A stretch of 64,000 nucleotides of DNA. It comes from Pachyseris speciosa. Lineage: Eukaryota > Cnidaria > Anthozoa > Scleractinia > Pachyseridae. Position 1 is the stretch's first letter. Every line of letters begins with the position of its first letter. The stretch lies in the NCBI GenBank assembly GCA_016490735.1, contig JAEMWC010001429.1:1-64000 (forward strand), in the 5' to 3' direction. Positions 33,426-44,386 of this stretch are shown here, piece by piece. The notes under the pieces were generated by a model. The model searched no databases. It was not told the DNA's origin and worked only from the letters and a program-made list of their open reading frames with translations. The translations under genes and the position numbers were made by a program.

Positions 33426-34812
33426 GTACAGATATGACCGTCGTTGGTTAATGAGACATTAACGTCAAGGAAACGTACGTTAGTAAAAGAGTGTGAACTG
33501 GTGAATTTTATGGTAGGGTGAACGTTGTTAAGTTAATCGATGAAAATTTTTAAATTATCCAGACCTTCAGTCCAGATCATAAAAATATCATCGATATATC
33601 GCAGCCACGTGTGGGGTTGAAAAGGGGCATTTTCCAAAGCGTTGGCCTCGAAATACCCAAGAAAAAGGTTAGCAAAAGAAGGGGCCATTTTAGTGCCCAT
33701 GGCTGTGCCTTGGACTTGAAGGTAGTGGTTATCATTAGAAGAAAAGTTATTCATGGTAAGAAAAAAAACCATTCTACGCTGTATCGGCCCTTGCTTTTAT
33801 ACTCTCTGTTGATTTTATTACGCCGATCAGATCAGCAGTTTGATCCAACGTATACCAGTAGGATTATTGTCCACGGTTGCTTGCTTGAGCATTTGATATC
33901 TACAAAATCCCCTGTGCGGACTGCACATGGAATTACATCGGAGAAACGGGTAGATGCTTACACACTAGAAAAAAGGAACACATACGAAACACCAAAGTTT
34001 TTAAGAGTGGTTCCAATGTTGCCAGCCATGCGTGGCTCGAAGGCCACACTATTGATTTTGAGAACGCACGCGTCATCGACAGAGGCAATTCACGCGTAAG
34101 AAAAACGCTGGAATCCTGGCACACTGCAATTACTAGCCAGGCAGACAATAATTCTAAGCAGCTGCCAAGACAATACTCAATTTTATTGTAATCTTATCCA
34201 TGTTATTAGCATTTTATTTTCACACAAGTATTTCTTTTGTATTTCTTGTATTTATTTATTCTCGTTTGTTATTTTCTCACCGTTTTGTACATATATATTT
34301 TTACCTTCGCTTTTTACACCTCACTTTTTAAAGATTGCAGACTGGCAATCGAAAGCTCAGTGTTTTTAAAACTTTTAACCAGAGAACGTCTTTTAACTTT
34401 TCAATTATGCCCCCTGGTTACTCATCGATTTTTAAAGCCATTTAGTTAAAATGCATTTCTTTTTCTGGTCACGTGACATTGGGCGTGGTCCGATGACGTC
34501 ATGAACTGGACCATATTTGCCCCCAATGAATATTGTCCAAATTTGGTCCAATTGAAGCATACATGTGCAGAGTTATAGGAAATTGATTTTTCCCTAGCAA
34601 CGGCATCAAACGATACTTTCATGGGCCCTTAATGTAAAGATATGGCGTTGTTTTCAATCTGTTCTCTTGTCTTGAACTCCAACCGCGTCCTTCAGTGCTA
34701 GTGGCATCGAAATAACTTGTTTTGATTATTAAGACATTCATTCCTCCTTGCTGCATTCTTCCTTCGGGGGACAAGAAAAATCGTCGATAGGAGAAGCAAT
34801 TTTATCATCGCT

Positions 34813-34977
34813 TTAAGATATCAGTGACAATTTTCGTCGATTTCCATCTTCAATTCTCGGAGCTTGCGTACGTAATCGTATTAGCTTTCCACTTTCCAAC
34901 TCCGCAAAGGTATATTCAAAAGGATCGGACGAAGACTCATCCGCTTGACAATCTTCACACGCTCTGACCGACGCCAT
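34813..34977 (-). CDS. Short ORF of unknown function, possible transposon first exon
   Basis: The 54-codon minus frame starts at an ATGGCG and reads MASVRACEDCQADESSSDPF, then EYTFAELESGKLIRLRTQAP. It has a C-x2-C pair and an acidic start. The surrounding 34440-35130 block may be a transposon; GGGCCC flanking sequence near 34625 resembles that near 22460. I do not recognise the family. Confidence 0.35.
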   Translation of the reverse strand: MASVRACEDCQADESSSDPFEYTFAELESGKLIRLRTQAPRIEDGNRRKLSLIS

Positions 34978-35181
34978 TCATATTGACTTCATGATACATA
35001 AACAGTCGAACAAGAATCTAGTGACGCATTTCTCCTACCCCCTGAAACTTGCAAACCTTGAGCTAAGAAGATTGCGGGGACAAATACAATACTTACCAGG
35101 GGAGGAAAAAAAAAGAAATGTTTCATCCAAGTTTAATGAATAAATTAATCAGAATCGAGCGTCATCCATGAGCTAAAAATG

Positions 35182-35292
35182 GAAATTTTAAATCCCATCT
35201 GGAACTCGGATTTTTTTCGAGTTTCCTTTTGGTGTTTCATGCATTTCTATCATGTTGTATTTCTTATTTCACTCACTTTGGAGGTCTTGGAT
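35182..35292 (+). mobile_element. SINE, 5'-truncated copy
   Basis: It matches the 3' two thirds of the SINE at 35421-35595 from AAATCCCA(T/C)CTGGAACTC through CACTCACTTTGGAGGTCTTG. The tRNA-like head is absent. Confidence 0.75.
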
Positions 35293-35420
35293 GGTTGCAT
35301 CTTTCATATGCCTTAACATGACTGGTTGATGCAGTTATGAGTGTGCTAGTCATTATTTGGCTGTGTGACTGCGTGATGCGGTTCCAGTCAAAGCCTACAT
35401 TTCACCCTCGTTCGCCATAG

Positions 35421-35595
35421 AGTCTCCAGTAGCTCAGCGGTTAGAGCGTCCGTCTAGATCGCTGAGGGTCGTGGGTTCAAATCCCACCTGGAACTCGGGT
35501 TTTTTTTCGAGTTTCCATTTGGGATTTCATGCATTTCTATTATGTTATATTTCTTATTTCACTCACTTTGGAGGTCTTGGATTATTATTATTACT
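35421..35595 (+). mobile_element. tRNA-derived SINE with A and B boxes
   Basis: The head has an A box TAGCTCAGCGG (35430-35440) and a B box GGTTCAAATCC (35474-35484) with tRNA-like spacing. A body with TTTTTTTCGAGTTTCC and CACTCACTTTGGAGGTC follows, ending in an (ATT)n tail. The acceptor and anticodon stems have mismatches, so this is a SINE and not a tRNA gene. Confidence 0.8.
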
Positions 35596-35764
35596 AGTAG
35601 TAATCGTAGATTAGAAAGTGCGTTCGAGTATTAGTAGGTTTGGTATGCCAACCCTAAAACCACCATATGGAGGGCCATGTGGTCCATGATGATCTTTGAA
35701 CACTAAAAGCACATTAACAGCATCTTGGAAAGCCTCAAAAATATCAACTTTGACTAACACAATA

Positions 35765-36181
35765 TTAAAACATAGTTTCTGAAAATAGTTGTAGCAGCAA
35801 CGAACAAATTATTTTAGAAATCGGCAATTGTTTGAGCTTTATCCAGACAGTAATCTCCAGAAATTCCTTCAGCTCCTCAGGACTTGTTCCGACCCAACAT
35901 GGTATGTTCCTTCGCATGGCATATTTGTTTGTTTCAGTGACGAAATCGAAATGACCGATCCGTGGCGTAAAAAGGTGTACAAAATATTTCTCAGACATTT
36001 GTTTATCCTGATATAACAAATTTCAGTCGAGGTCATTTCTTGAGAGGTAAGGTGGCAGATCATCCACTTCAATGGCCAATCCTCGCCACAAAGAACCTTC
36101 CCTGCTAGGAGAGGTCTCTGGCAGAACCCCAATTTCATCGTGTTCAACAACTCGATCAAACAGGTCTTGTTTTCGAAACAT
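35765..36181 (-). pseudogene. piggyBac-like transposase N-terminal fragment
   Basis: The minus frame from ATG at 36181 reads MFRKQDLFDRVVEHDEIG, VLPETSPSREGSLWRGLAIE and VDDLPPYLSRNDLD, a stop at 36025, then YFVHLFTPRIGHFDFVTETN, KYAMRRNIPCWVG and TSPEELKEFLEITVWIKL. The ETN-(K/R)-YA motif and the EELKEFL block are typical of the start of the piggyBac (PGBD) transposase domain. The catalytic aspartates would lie beyond the truncation. One nonsense codon and the missing C-terminus make it inactive. Confidence 0.65.
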
Positions 36182-36480
36182 TTCGTCGATTCAATTCCGC
36201 TTTTACTTGATGAATTGTCCACTCATTGTAGTTGTATCGCCGCCATTTTTACTTTCGCCATTTCCAGGCTGTAGCAGCTCATTTAGACATCACTTTCGTC
36301 TTCCTCGCCGACGGCCGCCATTTTGAAAGCTTTTGAGTTGGCTTGGCGATGATGTCATTCTTGTTCGCCCCCGCAGATTGCTTGCAGATTGCAGGGGCAG
36401 CTCTTGTCAAGACCCACCCGTTCACCCGTTGTCCAAAAATCTCGATTCAGTCTGGATTAGAACTGCGTTCTGCGAACGCA

Positions 36481-36512
<32 letters not shown>
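36481..36512. repeat. (ATT)n microsatellite
   Basis: About ten ATT units occur in a row. Confidence 0.95.
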
Positions 36513-36513
<1 letters not shown>

Positions 36514-37120
36514 TTCAGAATTCAGCCAAGTATTATAAGTAACGGAAAGTGGACGACTGAATTAAGAAACTTACCTTAAATGAGTGAATTTCAAATTTAG
36601 CTAAGATGGACAGTATATCCACACTGGAATGTTACAATAAAGATGATCAGACATGCAAATTGCATGGACAAAATCAAGAGAGGGAAACAAAACAAGAACA
36701 TTTCCAGTTTGCATCGTACGAAATTATAGTCAGAAGTGACACCAACTCCACAACACCCTGAGGTTTCATCGAATTGCTTGTAAAGTTCACAAGTTGTGTC
36801 TAACTGCTGGAACTTAAAGCTTATTCTAATTTGCAGTAATTCTCTACAGAAATACAAGACTGGCCAGCAAATGGTCATCCCGTAAAACAGTCAGATCATC
36901 TACATATGAAATATTGGGCTGTCAGTTATCATCAACACTGAAACAATTTAACTGATTTTGCAGAAATAGTCACTGATACCTAATATGTTTGTTTTCCGCA
37001 GCAAACTTGTCAACTGTAACGCTTTTGAGAACTATTCTTTTGTTATTCAAAGGTAAGCAAGTGTTTTCGTGATCAGTCTTTCCAGTGTACTAGTAGGAGA
37101 TAATGCTGGTGAACTTACAT

Positions 37121-37590
37121 TACAGTCTACCCTCTCTAAAGCGGACATCCTTGGGACCAGCTCCAGGTGTCCGCCTTATAGAGAGATAATGTAACTTGGC
37201 ATTATATAAAATTGTGACGTCAGAACTGAAAAGATCGTTATTAAGGCAAGTTACATTTGCGCTTGCTGATTATTTCAATAAACGATGCCTTTTCTTGTTA
37301 TGAGACCGGTTTAATTGTTTGTTGCTATGGCAGCCCCAGAGTGGAATGGCAACTCAATTTGAAACAATATCCAAGTCATAATCCATTGATTGTACAAAGA
37401 ATGCCATTCTAGAGTCCGCCTTGAGAGGCATTTTCTTCCAGAAGTTTTCTAAAATAGGTGTCCGCTGTCCGTTTTAGAGAGGTGTTCGCCTTATAGAGAG
37501 TTTTGTAACAGAAAAACGTGGGAAATACGGTAGAGAGCAGCCATCACTATCTGCCTTAAAGAGGTGTCCGCTTAGAGAGGGTTGACTGTA
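37121..37590. mobile_element. pogo/Tigger-like MITE 1
   Basis: The ends are TACAGTCTACCCTCTCTAAAG and the complement of GAGAGGGTTGACTGTA, with TA at both borders, as in Tc1/mariner-pogo insertions. Internal sub-repeats of GTGTCCGCCTTATAGAGAG occur. No transposase is present. Confidence 0.75.
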
Positions 37591-38807
37591 CATGTATAAT
37601 TCGTCCTCGCTTGAGACCCTGTAAGTGGAAGCCGGGGTTGGGGGTAAGGGGGGCGGGGAACCGGGTTAGGGCGAGGGTTGGGGATGGGGATGGGGGATAT
37701 TTTTGTGGTTTTAAAGGAAGGGGAGATTGCACAGCACTGGAAAAAGGGGCGTTTTCTATGTTGAGAAATTCGTGGTTCATGGGCCAATTCTGGTGGCGTT
37801 CTGCGGTAGAATTTTGGTTTTACCAAAGCTGTTCTGTTCTCCTAGCGGTGCCTTCGTGGGTTGAAATAGAAGAATATATAATTATTTTCTGTCTCTCTCA
37901 GAAAGACACACTTCTCTTGTGACTGTCGCATTCAATACGTCAAAGAGAAAGGTGTAGTGTCAATTATCCTTTTTTTGAAGGTTGTTTTAAATTTGTCATC
38001 TTTCGGTATTTAAGCTTATGTGTGCTCAATAACTTGTCATTGAGATACATTAAGCAATTCTGTGCGTTAAGACATGAAACTGTACTCGTTTTTCTTGTAG
38101 AAATCAGTGGAAAGAGATTTTTCTTGAAAATCGTGAAGTTTCCGCCCAGGTATAAGATTTGTTTTCTTTCCTTAACAGAACGCCCTGCTTATATATCCGG
38201 CTTGAGTAGCTGATTGCAATAACTTGTGGTTAGATTAATACTGTTAATAGCTCTTTTAGAGTAAGCTTAAGTGATTAATACGGGATTTATCTTGCACCTA
38301 TAAACTGGGACAGCTAGAAGTATAGCAATTAGCAGTTATTGGACGAGGTTGAGCAAAATATCGGGATTTGTCAGTGGCGAGCGGTATCTGCGAGATACTG
38401 GGAAATTACGATATTTTGCGAAAACCGAGTTCACTAATAGCTTTATCATTCGACCACTGAGCTTGTTTTTCATAATTATTTTCGGGAAGCGTAAAACGAT
38501 TTGCCATTTTTCACTGAGGATGGACGCATGGACACAACTACGCATGAGCAGAATATTATTTTCAACTATATCACAGTTGGACGGTAATGTAGGGTTATTG
38601 TGGGGTTCCTGTATAAACCTATGGTGAATTGATTAAATTTGAGGTACGGTTAGTGTCATTTCTGTCTTCAGCTTATTGACTACGACTCCGTCAAGTTAGG
38701 ATGCCCCTTCACAGCACTGAAGAATGAACCATTTAAACCAACCATTGACCTGTCAGTTGTCAAGTAGTTAGCCTGCGAACTCAAACAAGCCAGCTTGCTT
38801 TGGTGGG

Positions 38808-39118
38808 TCTTTATAGAGCGCTTTTCAATTGAGTGTCGTAAAACCAAAACCAAAGCAAAGCAATTACTCTGTCTGTGACCAATCACAACAGAAGTAAGCA
38901 GTGCAATGAGCCAATCAGAATACGAAGCAATTACACGTAACCGGCGTCAAGCGCGGGAAATGGGCGCGTGCAAGTCGCAATTGGTTTTGATTTTGTTCCT
39001 CATAGGTTGAGAAAGTGGCGCGAGTTTTCCTGGCCAATCACAGACTGAGCGAAGCAATGCAAAACCAAAGCAAAACCGTAGTTACTTTCAACACTTAATT
39101 GAAAACCGCTCTAAATGT
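38808..39118. mobile_element. MITE with AGAGCGCTTTTCAATT ends
   Basis: The left end (AGAGCGCTTTTCAATTGAGT) and right end (complement of ACTTAATTGAAAACCGCTCT) are inverted repeats. Internal sequence contains AACCAAAACCAAAGCAAAGC and CCAATCACA. No clear target duplication was found. Similar internal sequence lies upstream of both MGAT4-like first exons. Confidence 0.65.
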
Positions 39119-39525
39119 GAAGTAAAACTAATAAGCAAAGGACCGCCGACGATGATGCTGCTAGTTTACGTAGGATCTACAAGATATCTAGTCAGCCAAA
39201 AATAAACCTTAATAAACCTTTGCCAAACTTGACGCATTCTCATTTTGGAAGTATGCCGGAATTGAAATAGTGGAATAGACGGTCTTCTTGTTCTTTTGGG
39301 GCCTATTCTCTTTACGTAATGAACAGAATATCACTTTGTTTATTCAATATCCGATAGCTGAATGAATTCAATGAACAAAATTACGGTTTATTCGAAATTA
39401 CTGGAGATATATTTGTTTTTCTGGGAAAATTTGGCGGAAAAATTCGTGCGCGGCCCGCCAAGCCCTAACGTCACCGAGCTTTAGACACTCTTCCCAAAAT
39501 ATGTTACTTATGAAACCGTGTGGCG

Positions 39526-40110
39526 CTTTTGGTGGATAATAACTGGTTTGGTGAAATATATGAAGAAAAATTTGAGCGCCATATGATAATAATGTCAGAC
39601 GTTTCGAGGTTGACAGACATGCCCATGGAGCGCCATTTTGCATCACCTGATCACTCCGCTAATGATATTCTTTTTTCCCCGTTGTCCGTTCTGACATCCA
39701 GAGTACCTTGGGGAGGCGCCGTTTACATCCAGGAGGCCTCAACGACGAGTTTAACTTTATTTGAAGCTTTCAACAAACATACCCATATGTATATACAGAC
39801 ATACATACAACCTTTATTTTTACACGATATTAATTCAGAACTACAAGTTTGTGGGGTTGTGTGCAAAAATTACAAATAAAATAAATAAATAAAAATAAAT
39901 CACTATTAATTCTAGGGAAATGAAATCGTTCAATCATAAAATACACGAGAAGAAGAAAATTTGAAAAATGTGAAGCACGCGATTTTTTCAGTTGCTTTTT
40001 TTTTCCACTGATAAAGACGCAGCACCCTCGAAACGTCTGGACATCATTATCATTTGGTGCTCAAAGTTTTCTTCAAATATTTCATCAAACCAGTTAATAT
40101 CCGCTAACAG
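39526..40110. mobile_element. Inverted-repeat element with hammerhead relic
   Basis: About 90 bp at 39526-39615 (ATAACTGGTTTGGTGAAATA) is matched in reverse at 40015-40110. The plus strand at 40008-40037 reads CUGAUAA, then a GC block, CGAAACGUC, like a hammerhead core with one core change (G8 to A). A LINE-like 3' piece with AAATAAATAAATAA lies between. It may derive from Penelope-like terminal repeats. Confidence 0.45.
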
Positions 40111-40856
40111 TATTCTGTTTTCAGGATACGCGTTCTCTTGGAAAACTGTATTCTGCCTATTTTATTTCTAAACCGAGGCAGGAATAACAAGAACAACGTA
40201 AAAGAACGCACCCTTAAACCCTAACTTTCACCATTCGACTATCCGGATTGGATGGTAGACGGTATTTTCCTCTAGCGTGAATTACGAAACCTCGAACCGT
40301 GATCCCCCTAAACAAAGAAAACCATTGGCACCTTTATAATACGTGCCTCCTTGAAAGAAAATTCCGTCACCAATTTTTTTAATGCTTCTCAGATATGACG
40401 GAGAAACGTTTGTCAAAGAAGTAGTTGCAAACTATGTTTTGTGGGAAAGTTTCACGTACAGCGCATCTATGAAGGAGGTATTGTTTAGTTGAATTGATAG
40501 CTAGGGTAAGTTTCTTAAGTTTCCAAGTTGAGTCGAGGTGAAAATCGGGTCCGAGAGTAAAATGAATAGTGAGGAGAGAGACAATAAAGAGCGACGAGAG
40601 GGAGCAAGCTGAGCCATAACCTGCGGAGCGAAATCGTGAAGGATAGGTGCAAAGCAAGTGAGGAAGACTACTAGCAGTCCGTTAGTTGTTCTTAGGGACA
40701 GTAAAGCGAGCGAAAAATCCCTCAGGAAACTAAGGGACTACTCGTAGTCTATAATGAGAGAGGGGAGGGGAGATAGGGGAGAGCGTATACCAACACGTGT
40801 GGGATAAGGCAAAAGGTCTGGGAGAGTAAACGCGAAGGTGAAACCAAACGCGAATG

Positions 40857-40865
<9 letters not shown>

Positions 40866-40942
<77 letters not shown>
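40866..40942. repeat. (GA)n microsatellite
   Basis: Nearly 40 uninterrupted GA dinucleotides occur. The Arg-Glu and Leu-Ser open frames across it are repeat translations. Confidence 0.98.
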
Positions 40943-40945
<3 letters not shown>

Positions 40946-41743
40946 AAAGCGAAAGAGGGAAGAATTAAGGTGGGACTTAAGGTGAATTGGAGTGAAATTT
41001 TAAGGATTTTAAAGAAGGGATTAAAATGTACAAAAATGTTTTGAAGCACCACCAGACAGTTGACACACCACAAGGGCACTGAAGGTTGCTGGGGAACTGT
41101 TTTGGTGCCCATTTAGTACTTTTCCACTTCAAATTCCAATTTTAAGTCTTCATTAAATCTTCAAAATTCCCTATTTCCCTAAATTTAACTAATCCTTCTA
41201 GAAAAATTATCTCTTCCCAAATATGCCCAAAAATCACCAAAAAATTCACAAAATATCCCAAGTTACAGCTTCGTGGGATGAGCGTAGAGATTTTGGATTG
41301 CTTGAAACGCGAACGGGATATTAACGTCAAATCCATGTTAAGCGATGCAAAAACGGTGTTTAGGGTTAAGTCCCGCCTTAAGTGCTAGAAGGGGGAAGCG
41401 CATCGGAGGAGAATTTAGCTTATATAGCTGAACGAGAGAGAGCCAAAAGTTAGAGCGATACTGTTGCAGACAGAGCGCAAAGCAAAAGGTAGTAGCAGAA
41501 ACGCAACCATTTTCTTTACATTTTATTCTGTAAAGGCTGGATGTGTCAACGAGGCGCAGAACTGGGAAAAGATGGTGAAATCTATGCAAGGACCTCACAA
41601 GAAAGCAGCTTGGTCTAAAGAGGTGTGCAAAATCATTTTAAAATCGTGATGTATTGTTCAGGCTGAGTGCGGTGAAAAGAAGTTCTTTGTACAATAATTG
41701 TAAATACATCAAATTATTAGCCAGGGTTGGTTTTATATCTTAT
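40943..41743. other. Spacer without recognised gene
   Basis: Short open frames such as 41464-41649 show no family resemblance. I see no repeat structure. Confidence 0.35.
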
Positions 41744-41744
41744 A

Positions 41745-41779
<35 letters not shown>

Positions 41780-41795
41780 AATGATGATGATGATG
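41744..41795. repeat. (GAT)n microsatellite
   Basis: About sixteen GAT units with one interruption. Confidence 0.95.
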
Positions 41796-42239
41796 TTCAT
41801 TGATAATCATTAACATCATTAAAGTAATCGATATTTTCTCAGTCGAGTATCTATTTATAATTCAAAGGCCCTTCTCTTCTGAATATAGTCGAAGACATTT
41901 ACTTTTCATTGCATTATTTCAATTCAACAGAATTTCCGCAGCTGTTTCGAGGATCCTACAAACAGTTCTGCGAGTATAGTTGATCTCAATCAACCTTATG
42001 AGATCCTCAACAGTTCTGCGGCCTCTTGCCATGTCATCCGGAGTGATGTCGGCATGTTTGTCTTCACTATGAAAGTCATTGATCTAGAATTCAGGTGAGC
42101 CAAGCATGACCTGCTGCCGTCTAAATGCGCTTTCCATTTTTCAGACCAGGATGACCAGAACGAATAGTTAGTGAATAGAATCCACTATTTTGAACGGCTG
42201 TATCAGCAAAGTTCCCAAAGTTGAGTACAGCATTCTGAA

Positions 42240-42383
42240 AATTATATAATAATTTAATAATAATAATTTAGAACTTATATAGCGCATTTTCCATGTGTAT
42301 ATGATCAAATGCGCTTTACAAGCAGATAAAATTGGAATTTGGAAATGTTGGTTTTTGTGAAGAGGGGAAAACCGGAGAACCCG

Positions 42384-42427
<44 letters not shown>

Positions 42428-42505
42428 AACCCACATATGACGTCGAGTCCGGGAAACGAACCTGGGCCACATTGCGAAAACAATCCCCGGTTATGAGCAA
42501 GGAGA
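42240..42505 (-). mobile_element. SINE (minus strand) with GGTTCGTTTCC B box
   Basis: Read on the minus strand it has a B-box-like GGTTCGTTTCCCGG near 42470-42450, a central block with GAGGTTTTTCTCCGGGTTCT, then TGTAAAGCGCATTTGATC and CGCTATATAAGTTC, and an (ATT)n-type tail at 42242-42262. The central block resembles the conserved domain shared by many marine invertebrate SINEs. A related 3' piece lies at 44690-44760. Confidence 0.65.
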
Positions 42506-42659
42506 TTGGGGGGAGAAGAAAATATGACCAAGGGGTGGGCGTCAAGCAGAGAGACGAAGGAGATCCCCTTCTCTGCCCCCCCCCCCCCACCCCCCTTGAT
42601 TCGCCTCAGCTCTCCACGGTTTGAAAATACGAGATGGTGTCCTCTCGCCCGTAAAAAAA

Positions 42660-42684
42660 GCGCCTGGACTGCAGGCTGATATGG
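42660..42684. mobile_element. Possible end of a RecQ-transposon-family element
   Basis: CGCCTGGACTGCAGGCTGA resembles the right terminus (CGCCTGCACTGCAGGCTA) of the 27362-29197 element. The inward side is C-rich, as in that family. The other end is not found. Confidence 0.35.
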
Positions 42685-42814
42685 AAGGAACTCGAAAACC
42701 CGGTACAACCAATCATTCAAACCTTACGTTGTCAATAATTGTACCTTGTTGTAAATAGGATTGAAATTTTGCCAGTTATCAGTTTCCCAGTTATGAGGCC
42801 TGATACAGTCAGTG

Positions 42815-42993
42815 TACAGTGGAAACTCGATTTGACGAACTTCTACACAACGAAGTCCTTGTTAAAACGAACGATATTATTCAGCCTGGCCTTTTAAGAT
42901 GTATGGAAAAGGACCTCGGTATAACGAACTCTTGATATAACGGACCAATTTCCCTAGTCCCTTGGTATTTCGTTAAATCGAGGTTCCACTGTA
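42815..42993. mobile_element. pogo/Tigger-like MITE 2
   Basis: The 179-bp element has ends TACAGTGGAAACTCGATTTG and the complement of AATCGAGGTTCCACTGTA with TA borders. It has no coding content. Confidence 0.8.
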
Positions 42994-43079
42994 AATGGAA
43001 CTGAAATCAAAACGAAGTATTTATTCGTCTCACTAAGCGCTCCTAGGCTACCAGAGGTAAGATGTCAGGAACCATAGAG

Positions 43080-43472
43080 CACTAAAGTAATGACGTCACA
43101 AAAACTAATTCTGTGAAATTATGGGATTTGTTCGGATAATCAGAAAGAACACGACAAGAACGACCTACTTGCAAAAATCGGCATTTTATTAAAGTTTGAT
43201 AGCGAGACAATAGCACCGTTATGACTGCTGACTCCATACAAATCCTTCTAAATTTTAATTAGTTTATAACGTTGTGAACCAAGTCAAATTTAGAAGGAAT
43301 TCTATGGAGTCAACGGAACATAACGGTGCTAATATCTCAGAGCCAATTTGCCCTTTAAATGCTGATTTTTGGCAAGTTAGCATTTTTCATCTTGCTCTTT
43401 CTGAAAATCTAAACAAGTCCCATAATTCCAAAAATTCTAATATTTGTGACGCCACACTTTAGCAATCTATTG
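43080..43472. mobile_element. Foldback MITE
   Basis: The left half (43080-43250) and right half (43280-43472) are diverged reverse complements, with GCACCGTTATG, ACTCCATA, TTCTAAATTT and TATGGGATTTGTT blocks matched in order. The only open frame (43274-43462) follows this structure. Confidence 0.7.
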
Positions 43473-43844
43473 TCACGTGGAGAAATAAGTTCCTAGTAGC
43501 TACGACGAATATTCACTCCATACGTTACTTGTACTGTCGAGTACCAAGACTTATCAGTGACTTTCCGTGGCAGCTTTTGTAATCTGACGGTGGAGTTTGC
43601 TGTTCAAGTGATTGGTGAGCGGAGCTCGATGCAGGAGATCCCCTCTTAAGTACTTTAGTTGTCCTTAGTTCATCATGCTTGACCATCGTTGCTATGGTTT
43701 TATCCGCGTACTACGTACACTAGTGTCTTCTGTTGGACTTAACATGGGCTTGATGCGGCAAGAGATTTAGTTTCGCCTAGAAAGGACGCAGAAAAAGCTT
43801 CCGCCTTTTGTTGTCTTTCTGTAAAGTTATGAGAAGGCTGGTCG

Positions 43845-44085
43845 ACTACTTTACGTTTTCATTGGTTGTTTTATTGATACCTGGGTACTTGAGCCTGAGT
43901 ATTAGCTATGCCATGCTGATGAGGCCTAACAAGGCCGAAACAGCTGTCCATGGCTGCCAATGCGTGGCCTCAATCTTTTCTTTGGTAGATTTAAGGGGTA
44001 ATGCCCGCTACCTTGTGGCCTTAGTGCCCTTTGAGTGGCTTCAGCTTACTTGATCACATTAATTTGTGAAGTATCCTAGTTTCTG
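43845..44085 (+). mobile_element. Retrozyme monomer (solitary copy)
   Basis: The unit runs from TTTACGTTTTCATTGG through the hammerhead at 43891-43971, GATTTAAGGGGTAATGCCCG and GTGGCTTCAGCTTACTTG to TTAATTTGTGAAGTATCC. It matches the array at 47119-47826 over nearly its whole length. Sequence differs from the array at several positions, so it is an older or separate insertion. The open frame 43808-44053 across it is fortuitous. Confidence 0.75.
43891..43971 (+). ncRNA. Type I hammerhead ribozyme, solitary retrozyme
   Basis: Stem I begins GAGCC and GCCAUG, then CUGAUGA, stem II GGCCU/AGGCC with AACA loop, GAAAC, loop AGCU, GUC cleavage site, then CAUGGC closing stem I. All core positions are intact. 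The outer part of stem I has some mismatches (GUAUUA against CAAUGC). Confidence 0.85.
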
Positions 44086-44342
44086 AAATAGTAAGATCTG
44101 CTCTTTTGACTATATTACGAATATTTCAGTCTTGTCTTTCTACGAAAGTTTATACGGTATACATTTTGTTATGAAGTCTGAAATTGGTAAATAAAAAATG
44201 ATTATTTATGGCGAAGCGTTGACTTTCTTGTTCAGGCACACAACCACTCTCCATGGTTACAATAAGAATTTAAATAATTGCCAAAAAGTGGACAGCAGTA
44301 TAGTCACAATAGCTTTTAGATATAAAACGATGGTTTTAAATG

Positions 44343-44386
44343 TTACAGACAAGTTTCAGCAGAAACGTCTGCCTTCTTCAGTGCAA
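44343..44386 (-). ncRNA. Second, different hammerhead-like ribozyme motif
   Basis: Read on the minus strand: UUGCA (stem I), CUGAAGA, stem II AG(G)CAG/CUGCU with a bulged G, GAAAC, UU loop, GUC, then UGUAA closing stem I over five pairs. The core fits the CUGANGA...GAAA...GUC consensus. The host element is not identified. It lies about 250 bp from the solitary retrozyme, on the opposite strand. Confidence 0.6.

Larger units (their letters stand above)
30925..33895 (-). mobile_element. Penelope-like element 2, nested in element 1
   Basis: The minus strand carries RT motifs YLQVQGTAMGTKMAPSFANL and WLRYIDDIFMIW (33710-33580), then, past an insertion, GYICTDRDLYTKPTDKHQHL (near 32325-32270), a long connector and a GIY-YIG nuclease domain (LIYMIQCNRCNLQYIGETKR, about 31700-31640). 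An 11-base direct repeat TCTACARAATC lies on both sides (30914-30924 and about 33896-33906), placing the insertion within the VYRI/YKI codons of element 1. A 47-bp sequence with TATAAAAGCAAGGGCCGATA recurs inverted at its two ends. It is 5'-truncated. Confidence 0.8.
30196..34405 (+). mobile_element. Penelope-like element 1 (outer), split by element 2
   Basis: The ends (30201-30317 and 34285-34402) are about 117-bp inverted repeats containing GAGCTTTCGATTGCCAGTC and GTAAAAAGCGAAGGTAAAAA or complements. The plus strand first encodes GVYRKPTHTDRYLDFNSHHE (about 30450-30515), a Penelope RT landmark, and a connector to NVVYRI at about 30925. After the nested element it resumes with the GIY-YIG-type domain: YKIPCADCTWNYIGETGR (33898-33955), HTRKKEHIRNTKVF and DRGNSRVRKTLESW. 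Frameshifts and stops show decay. The N-terminal RT half is missing. Confidence 0.85.

Noticed and set aside
34320..34370. Hammerhead in the terminal repeat of Penelope-like element 1
   Set aside because: A stem (GATTGC/GCAATC) followed by GAAA is present, but CUGANGA is absent, so only a relic at best.
35430..35500. tRNA gene with anticodon AGA
   Set aside because: A and B boxes are good, but the acceptor and anticodon stems have mismatches and a SINE body with (ATT)n tail follows. A truncated copy lies 250 bp upstream.
40738..41112. ORFs on both strands over the GA repeat
   Set aside because: Arg-Glu and Leu-Ser runs come from the dinucleotide repeat.
43808..44053. 81-residue ORF across the solitary retrozyme
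   Set aside because: The frame runs through the hammerhead and is not kept in the other retrozyme units.
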